Positions 9,706 through 23,800 of a DNA stretch of 64,000 nt are shown piece after piece. The translations under genes were made by a program, and so were the position numbers. Position 1 is the stretch's first letter, and each line of letters opens with the position of its first letter. Source of the stretch: Chrysophaeum taylorii (taxonomy: Eukaryota; Sar; Pelagophyceae; Pelagomonadales; Pelagomonadaceae); contig JAQMWT010000186.1 of the NCBI GenBank assembly GCA_029834535.1, positions 1 through 64,000 on the forward strand, read 5' to 3'. The notes under the pieces were generated by a model. The model searched no databases. It was given only the letters and a program-made list of their open reading frames with translations, and was not told where the DNA came from.

Positions 9706-10854
9706 ATTTTTCGAACATGTCAAGCAAACCAAGTCGGCAGGTTATGGTCGGGCGTCGTTGTCGTCAACTTTCAGACAGACGACTTCTAAGGATGTGGTCT
9801 TGCTTGCTTGCCTATGCCAACTGCGCACGCCATACGCAAAGCAACGGCGTCGACGGCGCGGATCTCGGTCAACACCGAGACGCGGTGGCATAACGCAATG
9901 GCACATATTCGACAATCCAGCTCCGCGCCTACAACGAAGCTCATAACCAGGACGAGGTCGACAAGCCGGTGGCCCTTCACGAACTTGATCGATCAGTCCC
10001 AGGACGCTAAATTGATCGTCAGAAAATATCCGCCTCTCGGCCAGCTTGTAGACGTCACGTCGAACCTGTGCGCAAGGGGTTGCTGCTGGCACGTTAAGGA
10101 GGCCTCGCACGTAATTTGCATTCCGAGCTGTGGCGAATGCGCATTTCCTCCAGCAACAATGCGTGTCGGGTTTGAGTCTGGTGGAGGGCGATTCGATATG
10201 CTGGCGATGTGGAGACACCAATGGATCGGGATGTTCATGGCCGAAGATCTCGAGACCTTCGTCGACGGCCAATTGCATATTTAGAGCCTGACGATATTGA
10301 GGAGCTCGCTCAGGCGGGCATCGTGATTTCCGCGCACGAGATGTCAACGTGTAAAGCCAAGAGCAAAGTCACGGCTTTAAGCATGCGTGCCTCCACGGCG
10401 CGCCGCCATCGAGAGCAGCTATTATGCGTCGAAAGTAGCTATGCTGTCTCAACAAGCAACCATTGCGAGGAAAGATAGCAATGGAACGTCAAGCAACAGA
10501 AAAACGGGCAAAGAGAAATGTCAGACTGTTAAACGAGTCTCCTTTTCATTCATATTCAGACGAGTCTTCATTAAAAATCCTGGAAGTTGTGAGCACCCCT
10601 TCGAGACGCAACTTTCCGTGCTTTCGTTGGCATTTCACATCAAAGTGCCACACGAGTTCAAGTCTCGACTTGTCAAACAAGAGTTGTCGCCCCGTTGGTT
10701 GCCCTCAGTCACTTCCAGCCGGCGAGAGTGAATTGTGATTTTGAGAGTGGCGTCCCGACAACTCCAGTGTCAAGGGAGAGTCGAATGGTGCGTGGCATTA
10801 TGTCTTCGCAGTGATGCACTTCCGGACGTCGAATTTTAGACTACTACTACTCAA

Positions 10855-10962
10855 GATTGTCAGGAAGTTTGGGATCCTAATATTGACGCCCTGGTTTCGT
10901 CTAAGCGAGTCGATCATCCTGATAACACCAAACCATTCTACATTTGCGCTTATACATTGTAG
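10855..10962 (+). mobile_element. Possible Ty3/gypsy reverse transcriptase-RNase H relic
   Basis: The translation ALVSSKRVDHPDNTKPFYI resembles the gypsy RT thumb/RNase H junction, normally L-x-x-x-PVL-x-x-PDFSKPF-x-I-x-TDAS. The frame ends in a stop (TAG 10960-10962) exactly where the TDAS motif should be. Downstream sequence has several stops, so any element is dead. The match is one short block seen by eye; no RT active site (YxDD) or LTR was located. Confidence 0.3.
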
Positions 10963-11897
10963 GAAGTGCCCGTCGTTGCTGACACCTGAGCATTGCGTGC
11001 AATTCAACCGGAGGCACCTCGAACACGTGCAGCTTAGTCTATTATACGGTAGGTGTCTCAAAAGTAGCGTCATGGAACTTCTTTCGCTTCGAAGCGTCAG
11101 GCCGTTCACAAAGATGCTCTCTTATCGTGTTCACTCGCGCCTCGATTAATAATAATCCTTGAGTCGATCGATGGCTGTCTCCATGTCAATATCGGCGAAT
11201 TCTCAAGTACCTCCAGCAAAATCACGAGCAGAGTAATAATAGGAAATGCCGGTCATTTATAATTCGACCATATTGCCCGGAGTTTGACTGCGGGCGCCAT
11301 CACTCTCACCGTCCATGGGTCCTGCTGACATACTCTCTCCGAAAAACTTAGTACCCCTTGAAAGGCACACTCATTGCCCCTAAATTCTATCATGCCGCGT
11401 AAGAGTGGACGGCGAGTGTTGGGGACCTCCGTAATAGTAGGCCATAAGTAACGGACTAGCAGGCAGGTAATAAGAAGCGACTGGCAAGAGTCGTGTGCTC
11501 TCAACAAGTAAAGAAACAACTGTGTCGCGCAGGTGCGGTCTGCAATTGCATGAATCAACAACAAACGGCTCGCGTTCCACGTGAGAGGGCGGGGTTTTGT
11601 GTGCACTTGGCGCAATGCAGTGGCATGGGGTGGGAGCGTTGTTGCTGGAAACTTTCCCTCGAGGCAACGAGACGGCTAGCCTCGAGCAGACGAGGGTCTA
11701 CGAGGAATTACCACGCGTTTGCGGGAACGGGACGGCGTTCTGAGCATCGAGAATACGTCAATCTTGGGGTATTGAGGGTATGTCTTCGTTGTTCGGGCTG
11801 CTTTGTTCAAGCATGATTGTTTTTATTATTATTATTATTAAGGCACGCGATGTTGGTGGCCTCGTTGTTGCAGCGTGGCGCGCGGTGCTAGCGTTTG

Positions 11898-14800
11898 TCA
11901 ATAGTGTTCACCACTATGCGGGCGAGCTTCTGCCGGCGGTGCTTCATCGAGGCGGGTCGACCCTCTGTGGCGAATAAAGAACATTCTCTCGAGGCAATTG
12001 CAAAGTGCGACGAGCAGAGCGACGACGAGACCTAAAACGAGGAAAAAGACAACGACCAAGGCCATGGCCAACACTTCTCCCCGATCACCTTCGGAGTTGC
12101 CAAACCAGCTCGGCAAATTGCCCATAATCTTGCTAAAGATGACGGCCGCAATGAGCACTTCCTCGAAGACGAGTTCGTGCAACGCGTCGGGCACGCGCAC
12201 GATGCACGACCTGGCGCAGTAGTGAACGCTTTCACGCGAGAATTGTACGCATGCACACATGCGATATTAAAGCGCATGCGAAATAGAATAAGAGAAAACA
12301 TGGAGAAATATCAGACTCTGTGAACGACGATATGGCGAGTCCAAAGCGTGTCATGACGCGCGCGTGCCAGTTTTGATCACGGTATATCTCATCCAGATCG
12401 CTCTCGAAGAAAGGTGTGCTGGTCGTATCGTACCTCGATGCGATATCGTCTTGCAATGCGTAGGCGCCGATATGCGTGTTGGCGTAGTCGTGCGGCGACA
12501 TGAGAATCACGAAGAACGTAGGGGACTCGGGCAGCTTGGTCTTGTACGGGAAGCGGCGTCGTTTCGTCGGGTCCTCGACTTGCTTGAGTCGTTCCAACAG
12601 GAGGCTTGGGATCACGTAGTCGAACATCAGGATTTCGAGAGGAAGGATGACGCAATAGAAGAGAAAGATGGTCATGACCACACCAATCAGCCAGAGCTTG
12701 GACTTTCCTTTGCCGATGGAAGTGGCGAGTTGCATGCATAGTACTACGATGGCCGCGACGAGAAGGATTATGAACACCCAGGCGACGATATAGGTCGCGA
12801 CCAGTGGTGGTGTCTGAGGCAGCGACTTTTGCCAGAGAGCGCGCGTCATCGTTCGCTGATATATCGTTCTCTCCGTGCGGCTGAGCATCGATCTCTTCTC
12901 GGCCTCGACGAGCTTCTCGCGTCGCAAACGGCGCGTATCCTCCGCGCGAATACCACGGGTCTCGTCCAGCTCTTCTTTCAGGAGGAATGCCTCGTGCATA
13001 TGGGCTTGGATGCGTGCGTGGATGTTGACTTCCCACAGCCTCTGAGATGGGACCCACCCCCAGTCGCTTAACATCTTCATCTCGAGTCGCTTGAGTACGT
13101 TGATGGCACGGTCCGCCACGCGAGGGTCGGGAAGCCGTCGGGCCTCCGACATGCAGGCATGGAGCTCAGTTTGTCGGAGCACGATTGCCTGTCGTACTTT
13201 CTTCACGAGGGCCCGCATTTGCATTCGGCGTTCGTTTCTTGTGCTTCGCGGCAACTTCGACGCGCACAGCGCAAAATGTTGATGGCGCGCCGCGTGCCTT
13301 AAAACGAGGCGCCGCGTCGATCCTAGCGCGCGCGCCCCAACAGCAAGGGCGCCGCAGATACCCGAGATCGACTGGCTCCACGACCACGGCGCTGTCTCGG
13401 CAGACGCTTCTTCCTCCTCTACTCTCAACGTGTCCACGCACAAGTCGATGAGCGATGGGAATTCTGCTGCCGACATGAAAGTCGACCCGGAGAAACGAGT
13501 GCTTTGAATCCGCGCCTTGTATGCCGAAGCGTGCGCCATCCAAGCCTGATTGAGACGAACGATGTCTTTAGACTCGAGAGCACCGTGACCAAGTCTACTG
13601 GATGATGCTTTCGCCGCCTTCATCAAACTGCCGTCCGACACTATGTCCACTTCTTCGGGTGGTACCTGGACGAAGTCGTCCTCGTCGTCCCGATAATCGT
13701 CGCGGACCCTACTTCCTGCTTCGCTGGCGGGGAATACGAGAGCCACGTCGTCGTTGGCACAGCTTGACACGTTGCTCTCCTGCCTCAAAGCTTTTGCGAT
13801 AATCGGATCCTCGCCTCGCCCGCGGCTCCTACTGTAGTAATCGTCGCCGAACGCGGCCGCGCGATAGCCTTCGTCTCCGGCGAGAGCACCCGCGCGATAG
13901 ACCTCGTCTCCGTCGAGAGCGCCCGCGCGATAGACCTCGTCTCCGTCGAGAGCGCCCGCGCGATAGACTTCGTCTCCGTCCATCTCTGCCCTTCGTCTTC
14001 GCGACTCGCGCTCTGCATTTGAAGAAGCTTGCTCAAAGCTGTCGTGGGCGTTGGCGCTAGCGAGTGGCGCCCTGCAGCACAGACGTCGAAGCGATGGAGG
14101 GCACGGCGCCATGAGGTAGTGTTCAAACAGCCAGTCGATGAGCGAGAGGAACGGAAGCATCAGGGCCAGGACTAACATTAGTATGATGAAGTGGGTGGTC
14201 GAGTTCGCCGCGGCGCTCCCTGGTTCGTTGTCGAAACAAGCCGGACTGCCACAGTCATCCCACGAGCAAAGTCGGTGGTGCGAGATGCTTCTCGGACGGC
14301 GACAATCGCGACGAGTTTGCTTTGCGTTGCAGTCAATGTTCGGATATTCGAACAATGCTTCGAGGCCGAGCGCCGCAAAAAAGATGATAACCTCGAGCCC
14401 CAGCTTCCAAGCACGCACGCTCCTAGAAACCTCGGGGTTGTATTCTCGGAAAAAGTTGACGATTGGATGCCGGCGTGTCATAATCCGCAATATACGAGCG
14501 CTCGTCCGCGTCGAAAACACGCTGCGGGATTGTCCAGAAAAGTACTCTTCCTGAGTGGCAGGAGATCCGCCGGCAAGGTCCATCCTTGTCGGCGTTCGAT
14601 TCAGCAGACTCCTATTCGTTCCGCCCGTCTTGACTCGTTCGCGACTGTCGAGCCACACTCCGGTAAAGTGCGCGCACAGTACCAAGGTGAGAAGAACGGC
14701 GAGTGCCGTCAGAACAAGCTGCGAATCCTTGATTTTTGGAGTCGTCCTGAAAGTCCGGGTGTATAGCTCGATGGTGTCTCTTGTCTCGGCAATTGTCGAA

Positions 14801-17800
14801 TAGTCTTCGCCACCGTTAATATTCGCAGTCGGCATAGAGCAGCTGCAGGTCGTGTAGCCCTCGCGTTCAACAGCATTGCAATAATCAGGCACTATCCACA
14901 TGCTCCCGCTCGGGTCCCATGTCGAGCACACGTGCCGCGACGTACTGCACGTGAACGTGTGCAAGCCCTGTGTCCCGTTGCACCGAAGTTCGTGCAACGC
15001 ACCATCAGGACATCTCACGAGCTTGACTCCGAAAAATCCACATTCGCACTCCGCGGTCACGTTCGAAGAACTGTTGCTGACGTTAATGATGGCGTCGTTG
15101 GCCACACTTCCGCTCGCAGCCGATGCGGGGCCAACGAGAGATTGGCTTCCAGGAATGCGCAGCACGAGTCCAGTCGCGTTGCTCGCCTCAGAAGTGCCAT
15201 CCGACGTGCTGAGATGAAACCTTACGACCTGCGACACTGCCTCGTCACTGTTGTGGGGGTTGATCTCGAATTCCGTTACAGACACGCCATAGACGACGCC
15301 CTCGGCGGCAGTGATATTTGCGGACGCATTCATGAACGCACTTCCGACAGTCTGAGTCTGGGTCCCGAGTGCTGATGAAAAATTCCGACTGGCAGAGTAT
15401 AAATTTCTCGACCTGAACTCATCAACATCCTCGTTTTCGACAAGCGTGTTGCGCTGTGCGAGTGTGATAGCATCGACGGCTTCAAGAAAAACACTGCTCG
15501 CATCCGTATCATTGCGACGCGAGCGGCCAACCGTGCTGTTCGCAGTGGCGTTCGCGAATAGGTTGCTTTCCAAGAGGTTCGAGAGCACCGAGCCGGCGAC
15601 ACCAGGCGCCGTCGAACTCGAAGTTCCCAAGCCCGTCCGAACCAAAATGTCCAACGAAAGTTTCGTGAGGTCAAGAGCATCGTAAGCCGTGTCATAAAAC
15701 AGGATGTTCGGATTGGTCGTCGGTGCCAACAGAGCCGCGATTAACTGTTCAGCGATATCTTGATCGTTGTCGCCGAACTGTGCAAACGAGTCGGTGAGAT
15801 TCAGCACGAGGAGATCTAGGAGACTTGCGTCAATCCCGGCAACGCTGGCAGAGGCGGTCACGATCTGGCAGACAGTATTGAGCGAGTAATTCGCGAAGGC
15901 CGACTCAAGTGCGTCGAGCGTCAATTGGAGTAGATCGTAGCTCGACGTGTTTTGAATGTTTATTTGCTCGGTGTCGCTGCTAGATGCACCAACGGCATCA
16001 GTAACGACGACGGTCACATCGAGCCACGGTGGTGTAGTGGGAACTGGTAGCCTTGCATCCCTGAGGATGTTGTCGAGCGTGGCTGTCCGAAGGACCACGT
16101 TGTTCTCGGTTTCAAAGCGATACCTCAGAGGGGGCTCGTCTCCGACCCACCTCAGAGCCCGAAGTTCGAATAAGTCAAAAAAGGCAGCCCCGCTCGTCGG
16201 CGAGACCTCGAGCACGCCCGAGCTCGGCGGTATTCGGACTGTCAGCTCAATGTTAGCAAACCCCGTTGCGGACTCGGTAGAAGCTTCCAGTTGAAACGTA
16301 TAACTTCCGCCAGCCACGAGCGAGTCTTCCCCAATCACGAGGTCGTGCGCGTATCGCATCGAACTGCTGGATGCGCGCGACAGCTGTCTCGTGATAGATA
16401 GCGACGTCCGCGCGACTTCGTCCAGCGATCGACTCTGAGCCAGCTCGCCGTAGGTGAGAGACCACGAAGATGTGACAGTTGTCGGTTCGTCCGAATTGGC
16501 GGCCATCGCCACTTCCGTTTGGATGGTCAGCTTCGCATCTGAGTCCACAGCAGTGTCTGAACTCAGGATTTCGACGCTCGGAGGAGTCGCTTGAACAAGC
16601 CGCAAGGTCGCCGACGTATAATCGCTGCGGACCCCGTCACTCGCAGTGACTACCACTTGGAAGACGTACAAACCGGCAGACAGATTCCCAGGTTTGATTA
16701 CGAGCTGTGGGTCCCCGATGCTGTTGTAAAAGCCACAGTCAGTTCCTCCGGTTTCAATACTCAAACAGTTCCATGCGAACGAAAGACCAGCATCCTCTCC
16801 ACTTTGGACATCGCTGTCGCTTGATTCAGACGCGGAGACCAATACGGTCTCGTCCACGGAGGCACTCCGGCTGTTACCCCCAGAGATCAGCGCGACGACG
16901 TCCCCCAGTCCCACTTTGATAATCGCGGACGCAACATTCACGAGGTTGAAGGAATTGATGTGATCGATAGCCTTCGCCTGGAGTCGGTAGCTGGTGTTCG
17001 ATGCAAGCGTATACGGATCGAGGCGGTAATTCAGCGCGTTGTTAGACACCGACGGATAATCGTAAATTATTGTCCAGTCGGAAGCATCGTACAAGGTCCA
17101 CTGCATCTCGATTTGGCGGTCAGAGGCCTCTCGATTTTCGCAGTCTGTTCCGTAAGCTTCTGCAATCACCTCGAGTTCCTCGGATCGCGTGAGCGTGAAG
17201 CGTTCCCCTCCAATGATTTCAAGATATGGCAAGAAATCCGGATCGAGCTTGACATTGTGGCGATCGCTCGCCCTCTCCCCTAAGAAGTTCGACGTGTTGA
17301 GAATGAGTTCGAGTTGCGACACGCTTCCGTTGAGAAGAAGCGATTCCAACTGGTTTGAATTTGCCTGCAAAAAACTCTTTCCTCGAGCCTGCTCGGCGAT
17401 GGACACCACGACGTCATACGTCGAGTCGCCGCCCAGAGAGGAAGCGTTGGTTGTGTTGATTTTCGCACGAATTTCCCATTCGAATACCAAGTCGCGACCA
17501 CCACTTCCAGTTGACTGTTCTGCCGACACGAAGAGGTCATCGCACACGGATGTTTCTGCTGGACCCTGAAACACAACCATTGGGATGACAGGCGATGACG
17601 CCCCGGCATCAACGGTGGATTCGTTCGCAAACGGATAACAGTCACAGCGCGTGCCTTGCACACAGGCCGCTTTAGTTGTGTTTCCCACAAGAGTGATGCT
17701 AGACCCAGGCACAAACTGGAGCGCGTTGCTGACCTCCGCGTCAATTTGCGTGCTATTAACCCAGAAGCACTCAGCCTCGTCGGCGTCGTCAAACGACAGT

Positions 17801-20800
17801 AGCTCACTACATGGGAATATTGTGCTCGCAGACCAGCCTGCTTGATCGGTCGGACTGTCGAAGTCAACGAGAGTGCGCGCTCCGCTGCTTGTGAAAGCAG
17901 CCGCAGTCAAAAAAGGTGGCGACGGAAGTAGTTCATCAATCTCATCGCAAGGTCTAAGCGTGGGAATGCTCGTGGGCGAGCTCGTAGGTTCGGAAGTAGG
18001 CACGGGCGATGGCGCCATTGGCGTTGATGTGGATACCGGCGACAAAGAGGGTTCAATCGACGACAATAGGACAGGATCACTGATTTCCATCGTCGAGACT
18101 ATTGAGAAGTCGAACGAAGAGCCCAAAGCTGTAGCCCAAGTCCCGAGCGCACTGTCGAACGTCTCCGGCGATGTGCTTGACAGGGCCACCAAGACGTCTT
18201 CGGCGTAGGTCTCAGATGGTGTAACGGTGTAATCGACGACCACTAGTTCACCGTCTTCGAGTCGGCGACGACGACGCGATCCGTCCACGATAGTAAATGA
18301 AACGGTGGAAACATCAATGCCCGCCGAATCTGCAATTGCTGCCGTGATGACATCCTCGTTGCTCGCTGTGTCCGCTTCGCTAATGCCGCCGAGTTCTATT
18401 GTCCCACCGATAGTCACAAACTGCGAGCTTGTTGGCGATGGGTTAACGGCGGCGGGCACTAAAGAAGTTGATGGAGCAACGGTCGGCACTGGAGCAGGCC
18501 CGCCCGAGGGAAAAAACGCGGGCGTTGCTGTCGTTGCGGACGCTGGGGAGGGTATGCTTGGTAGAGGCGTCGTCGATGGTGACAAGAACGAAGGTATGGT
18601 CGGCTCATTAGTCGAAGTCGGAAAGGGCGACGTTAACGTGGGCTCAGGTATGGTCGGCTCTGATGATGTGGTCGAACCACCAAATAGAGTCGGAACGGGC
18701 GACGCCGGGCCAAACGTGGGCCCGAGTAAGGTCGGCACTGACGTCACGGAAGGCGCCGTTGGAGTTGACGCGGGCAACGATGTGGTCAGACCATCCAATA
18801 CAGTCGGAACGAGGGACGCCGGGCCTAGCGTGGGCCCGGGTACGGTCGGCTCTGAAGGCGTGGACGGCGTCGTCGGCGACGATGCGGGTAATGATGTGAT
18901 CGCAGCATCAAAAACAGTCGGAGCGAGTGACGCTGGGGATAATGTGGGCCCAAGTATGGTCGGCTCTAAAGGCGCGGAAGGCGCCGTCGGTGACGACAAG
19001 GGCAGCGGCACTGGTGTCTCTGAAATTGTCGTCGGGGTAGTCGGCGCTCCCGCAGACAACGGTGCGGTTGGCTCTAAAAGTACAGTCGGCAGACTTGATT
19101 CTATCATCGCCGACGGCGTAAGCGACTGCGCTGGCTGCAATACCGGAAAGGGTGACGGTCCTTGTATTTCCAACTCTGTGGGTACTACGCCAGGCGCGAT
19201 CGTGAAAGACGTCGGCCCTGGTGCGGATGTTGTCGGTCCTGACAGCGTCGGTGTGATCGGCGATGTTGGCGGCTCTGATGCCAATGGCGCCACGGGGGAA
19301 ATTGTTGTCACTACTAGAGGCGATGGCACTATCGAGGACACGGTCGGTTCCGATGCCGGCTGCGTGATCGGGGACACTGTTGACCCTGCTATCGGTGCTA
19401 GTATCGGAGACACGGTCGGCTCTGTCGCCGGCGGCACGATCGGCGACGTTGTTAGTCCTGATATTGACGACACGCTGGGGGAAAGTGTTGACCCTGCTAT
19501 CGGCGTCGTGATTGGAGACGCAGTTTCATCAGATACCGACGTCGGAGACACGGTCGGTCCAGTCGCCGGCGGCGTGATTGGAGATGCTGTCGGCCCTGGC
19601 GCCGCTGTTAAAGACACGGTAGGTTCTGGCGCCGAGGTTAAAGACACGGTAGGTTCAGATGCCGGTGGCGTGAGCGGGAATACTGTTGGCCCTGGCGCCG
19701 TTATCAGAGATGCGGTTGGCACTGGCACCGGCAGCGTGATCGGAGACAGAGTCGGCGAAAGAATTGGTGCTGGTACTGGCGTCACCGTCAAATCTGCAGC
19801 CGTCGGCGTTATTGTGGCTGCAGTCGGCACTGCTATCGGCGCAGGTATTGGAGAGACGGTCGGGTCTGTCACCGGGGGCGTGATTGATGACACTGTCGGC
19901 CCTGGTACCGCAGTTGAAGACACAGTCGGCTCTGGCGGTGTGATCGGAGATTCTGTTGGCTCCGGCGCAGCTATCAGGGACGCGGTTGGGACTTGTACCG
20001 GCGGCACGATCGGAGACGCTGTCGGCTCTGTAAACAGTGCTGGAACTGGCGGCACCGTCAAATCTGCAGCCGTCGTCGGCACTGCTATCGGTGCAGGTAT
20101 CGGAGAGACGGTCGGGTCTGTCACCGGGGGCGTGATTGATGACACTGTCGGCCCTGGTACCGCAGTTGAAGACACAGTCGGCTCTGGCGGCGTGATCGGA
20201 GATTCTGTTGGCTCCGGCGCAGCTATCAGGGACACGGTTGGGACTGGTACCGGCGGCACGATTGGAGACACTGTCGGCTCTGTGATCGGTGCTGGTATCG
20301 GAGAGAGTGTGGTCGGCTCTGTGACCGGCGGCGTGATCGGAGACGCTGTCGTGCCTGGTAGCGGCGCGGACGTCAGTGCTGGTGTGGGCGTCGTCCCTGC
20401 CAATGGTGTTGTTGCAGAAGTCGTCGGACCTGGTAGCGGCGTGGATGTTAGCGCTGGCGTTGGTGCCGTCACAAGCGGGGGTGCCGTTGCAGCCGTCGTT
20501 GGCCCTGGTAGCGGTACGGGTGCTAGAGCTGGCGTTAGTGTCGTCCCAGCCAGTGGCAGCGTAGGCGTCGTCAAGCCAGGTGTTGATGCGGACGTCGGCA
20601 CGAGCATCGGCCCAGGCGTCGCCGTCGTTGGTACCGCGACGGGCATCGGCGAGATAACAGGCGCAGGGGATCCTGTTGGCGTCGACACTGGTTCTGCCGT
20701 GAGCGCGGCAGGCGTCAGCGTGCCCGTCAAAGAAGCTGGCGTCGACCCGAGCGTCGGCGCTGGTATCAGGGCAGGTGTCGGTGCCGGTGCTGACGCCGTT

Positions 20801-23800
20801 ATAGGGGCGGGGGTGACAGGTTTCGGCGTCGGCGCGAATGTGGTGTAAGGATCCTGAAGGCGGCGGCGCACGACAGTCCCTTCATCGCGGCGTCCCGTGG
20901 TGAGTGGTGCGTGTTGATCCCAGATCTTGCTATACGGCGACCACGCCTCCCACGGTTTCACTTCGCCGTTAAAATGGAGGGCGTAGGCTTCGTGCGTCGA
21001 AAGGTTCGCCGCTGCCAGATCTTGAGGCATGATGTACCCTAATCCCTGCAGAACACCAATGCGAACGTGCCGCTCATACGCATCCAGGGATTCCCAGCAC
21101 TCGACCTCATCCTCTAGAGCCAGGTAAGCGAGGCCCAGGCCGTGCGCGAGGGAACCCGCCGGAAAGAGCCCTCGCATCTCGGCTACATTCGTCCAGGCGT
21201 GATAGACGCGCGTCAAGTTCTTCCTGCGCCACGCGTGAACATCTACAGACACGAGGCCAAAGTTCCAGGCAGGCTGGGCCGCGAGACCGCGAACTATAGC
21301 TTCGTCGTCTTCGGGGCATTCGGTTGGTACTTGGCAGCGCACATCTCTCCAGGCATCCGATAGCGATGCCAAGAACGTGGATGGCATGCAGTCATAATGA
21401 GCATCGTCGTCGCACAACGCGTCGCTCAATGCCCCGCCTGGCCGGATGCGACGAAAGCCAAAGTGTGGAGTCTCGAACACTCGGAGGAGGTGATTCGGAG
21501 TCATACGAAAAAAACCCTCGTGCGGAGAGCTGATCCAGTTCTGGCACCCGGCGAGAACGACAGCGTCTTCACCAAAGGACACGTCGTGCGCGAAGGCAAT
21601 ATCGCGTTGCACAATGACGTCGTCGTCAAGTAGCAGGAGCCGGCGCACGCCCTCGTACTCGCGCAGTAGGGGGACGTAAAAACGGGCCAGGTTGAAGGGC
21701 GACATGTGCTTTGAGGATCGGTCGCGAGCGTACTTCGGCGCAACAACTTGGTGCCATTCTGCGTTAGACCACGAGGTCCAGACAGGTCGCACGCCATGGC
21801 GGTTCAGCAGCTCGTCTTCGATGCTGGCGATCGAGCGGATTTCGAAGCGAGCACCCCAACACTCGTCGACGACGTCCTCGATCCTCCAAGTAGGATCCTC
21901 CGAGTGGTTTGGCAACACGAGATGAATAACAAGATTCGCAATGCTGGATGTGGTCGCGCACGTCGACGACAACGTTGCCGCCAGGGCGGGCGCTCGATCA
22001 GACATGATGAGAACGTGGACGTCATCCTCGATCGACGCGAGCCGCGAAGAATTCTTGGCAGCCGCGCCGCCACCAAAAGTGGGCGTGTAGTTCGAAACTA
22101 GGTTGAGGTCCTCATTCGTCAGATAGCGTTCAAAGCCGTTGACGACGAGGGCCTCGGCGACGGCATTGAAATTCAAAATGCGCTGCTCAAGAGAGACGAC
22201 AGTCCGGGTGTCGCGCGACGTCGAGTCGAAGGAAGCAGCGCCGAGTTCGTCGAGCACGCGCGCGTTGCTCTCGACCTCTAGAAACCCAAGCACTTCTTGG
22301 AAGCACGCTCTCTTATTTGCAATACAAGACTCGTATTGAACGTGTAGCACTTTGAATCTCTTTTCCGCCAATCGGTCATCGCGTTCCTCGCGCTGCCGCA
22401 GTTGCTGTCGTACGAACCGAAGGAGACGATTGACGTCTATACTCAGGCGCCCTTCGTGGGGGCTGGTAGGTTCCGCGACACGCAGGCTTACATAGGTCTC
22501 CAAGAGATTCTCGCGATCAAGCACAATGATCTTCGATCCTAGCTCCTCGAGGACGCCGGCAAGGTTATAAAAATTGTATATTTTCTTCGCTCGCGAGATC
22601 CCGTCGGAGACAGCCTCGTTGTTCAGCCAGTCATTCATGACTTTAGTTCCGGAAATCGTCGTGCTAGACGGGCAGGCGCAGGGCATCTGAAGTGAATTGC
22701 CGCCGCGCGCGAGAGCACGCCCTATCTTATCGGTCGCGTTCTGCGAGCTTAAAGCGAGAGTTGGTGGTCTGAGGTTCTCCGCGACGAAGACGCGGAACGA
22801 CTCCTGCATTACCCTGGTGATCCAGGACTCACTTCTGGTGCCGCCGCCGCCGCGGCCAAGGTCGACGGTGTTGCCCTCAACGGCCGCTGCGGCGCGCTCG
22901 AGGATGGCACACAGTGTCTCGAGGTGGATTCCATAGAAGTCGTCATACTTCATAACGCGGGCATCAAAGGTCGCGTCGCAAACTGATGGAACACCCGAGC
23001 CATCATCATCATCAAGGAGAGTTGCAAGCAATCGCGATACTTTTGCCCAGTGGCAAAGCGTCTTTGGCTGGCAGACGCGCATGTCATCCTCCTCCGACAG
23101 GTCGTGAATCGGCAGCAGCGAATCGCGCGGCCAGCCGCGCCCAGTACCTCCGGCTCCGCCGCCAGAGGCGCAGACGTTCTCGTGCTCGTCCAAGACGCTC
23201 ATGAACCATTCCGAGCCACTATGGGGCGCGGTCCAGACGACGAACGACCGCGACTTGCTGCCGATGCTGGCCAGCTCGCGCTGGGCTTCGTCAGTCTCGG
23301 TTTTTTTGATCGCAGGCGCGTACGCGAGGAAGTGTTCTTTATATTCGGGAATCGCGCCCCTCCACGCGTACGGCTTGCGATCACCGTTCCAGTGCAAGGC
23401 GTAGAAGGAAGATATCGATTCGAGCGGGATATCGCTGAGCTTAAGGTCGTCGGGCTCGACGAAGCCGAGGCCGTGGAGCACGGGCATGCCGACGTCATCC
23501 ATGCACGCAACGTCGTCGGCCAGCGTTAGATAAGGAATGCCGAGGCCGTAGGCGAGACTCGTCGTCGGAAACCAACCGAACTCTCTGTTGGCCGCGATCC
23601 AGGCGATATACCGTTCGGTGATGTTCGCGACGCGCCACGCCGTCAGGTTGAACTTGTTGAGTCCAAAGTTCCAGGCGCGCTTCGCGCGCAGCGCGTCGAG
23701 GTCGAGGCGAGTGCCCTGAATCTCGGCCGAAGCGTTCGAGAGGGAGGCAAACAAGCCGGAGGGGGCGCACCCCCTTTCGTCAGCATCTGCGCACGTGAGG

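Larger units (their letters stand above)
8317..11897. other. Gene-poor block (about 3.6 kb) with decayed coding fragments
   Basis: No intact gene was recognised. The plus-strand frame 8569..9087 is open for about 170 codons with an acidic, gene-like composition (DSESVAEEAADEDDTT, then PVRRHSSRVLNKS), but it has no ATG near its start and no known domain. It may be a retroelement gag/pol piece or a pseudogene. A reverse-transcriptase/RNase H-like fragment lies at 10855..10962 (separate entry). Around 9645-9705 there is a segment similar to one at 34175-34230. A (TTA)n tract lies at 11820-11841. Everything else is stop-rich in all frames. The giant gene's 3' end closes the block. Confidence 0.4.

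Noticed and set aside
18305-20848. 847-codon plus-strand open frame rich in Val, Gly and Thr
   Set aside because: It is the exact mirror of the Pro/Thr/Ser repeat stalk of the giant minus-strand gene; composition follows from the repeat phase and no domain is present.
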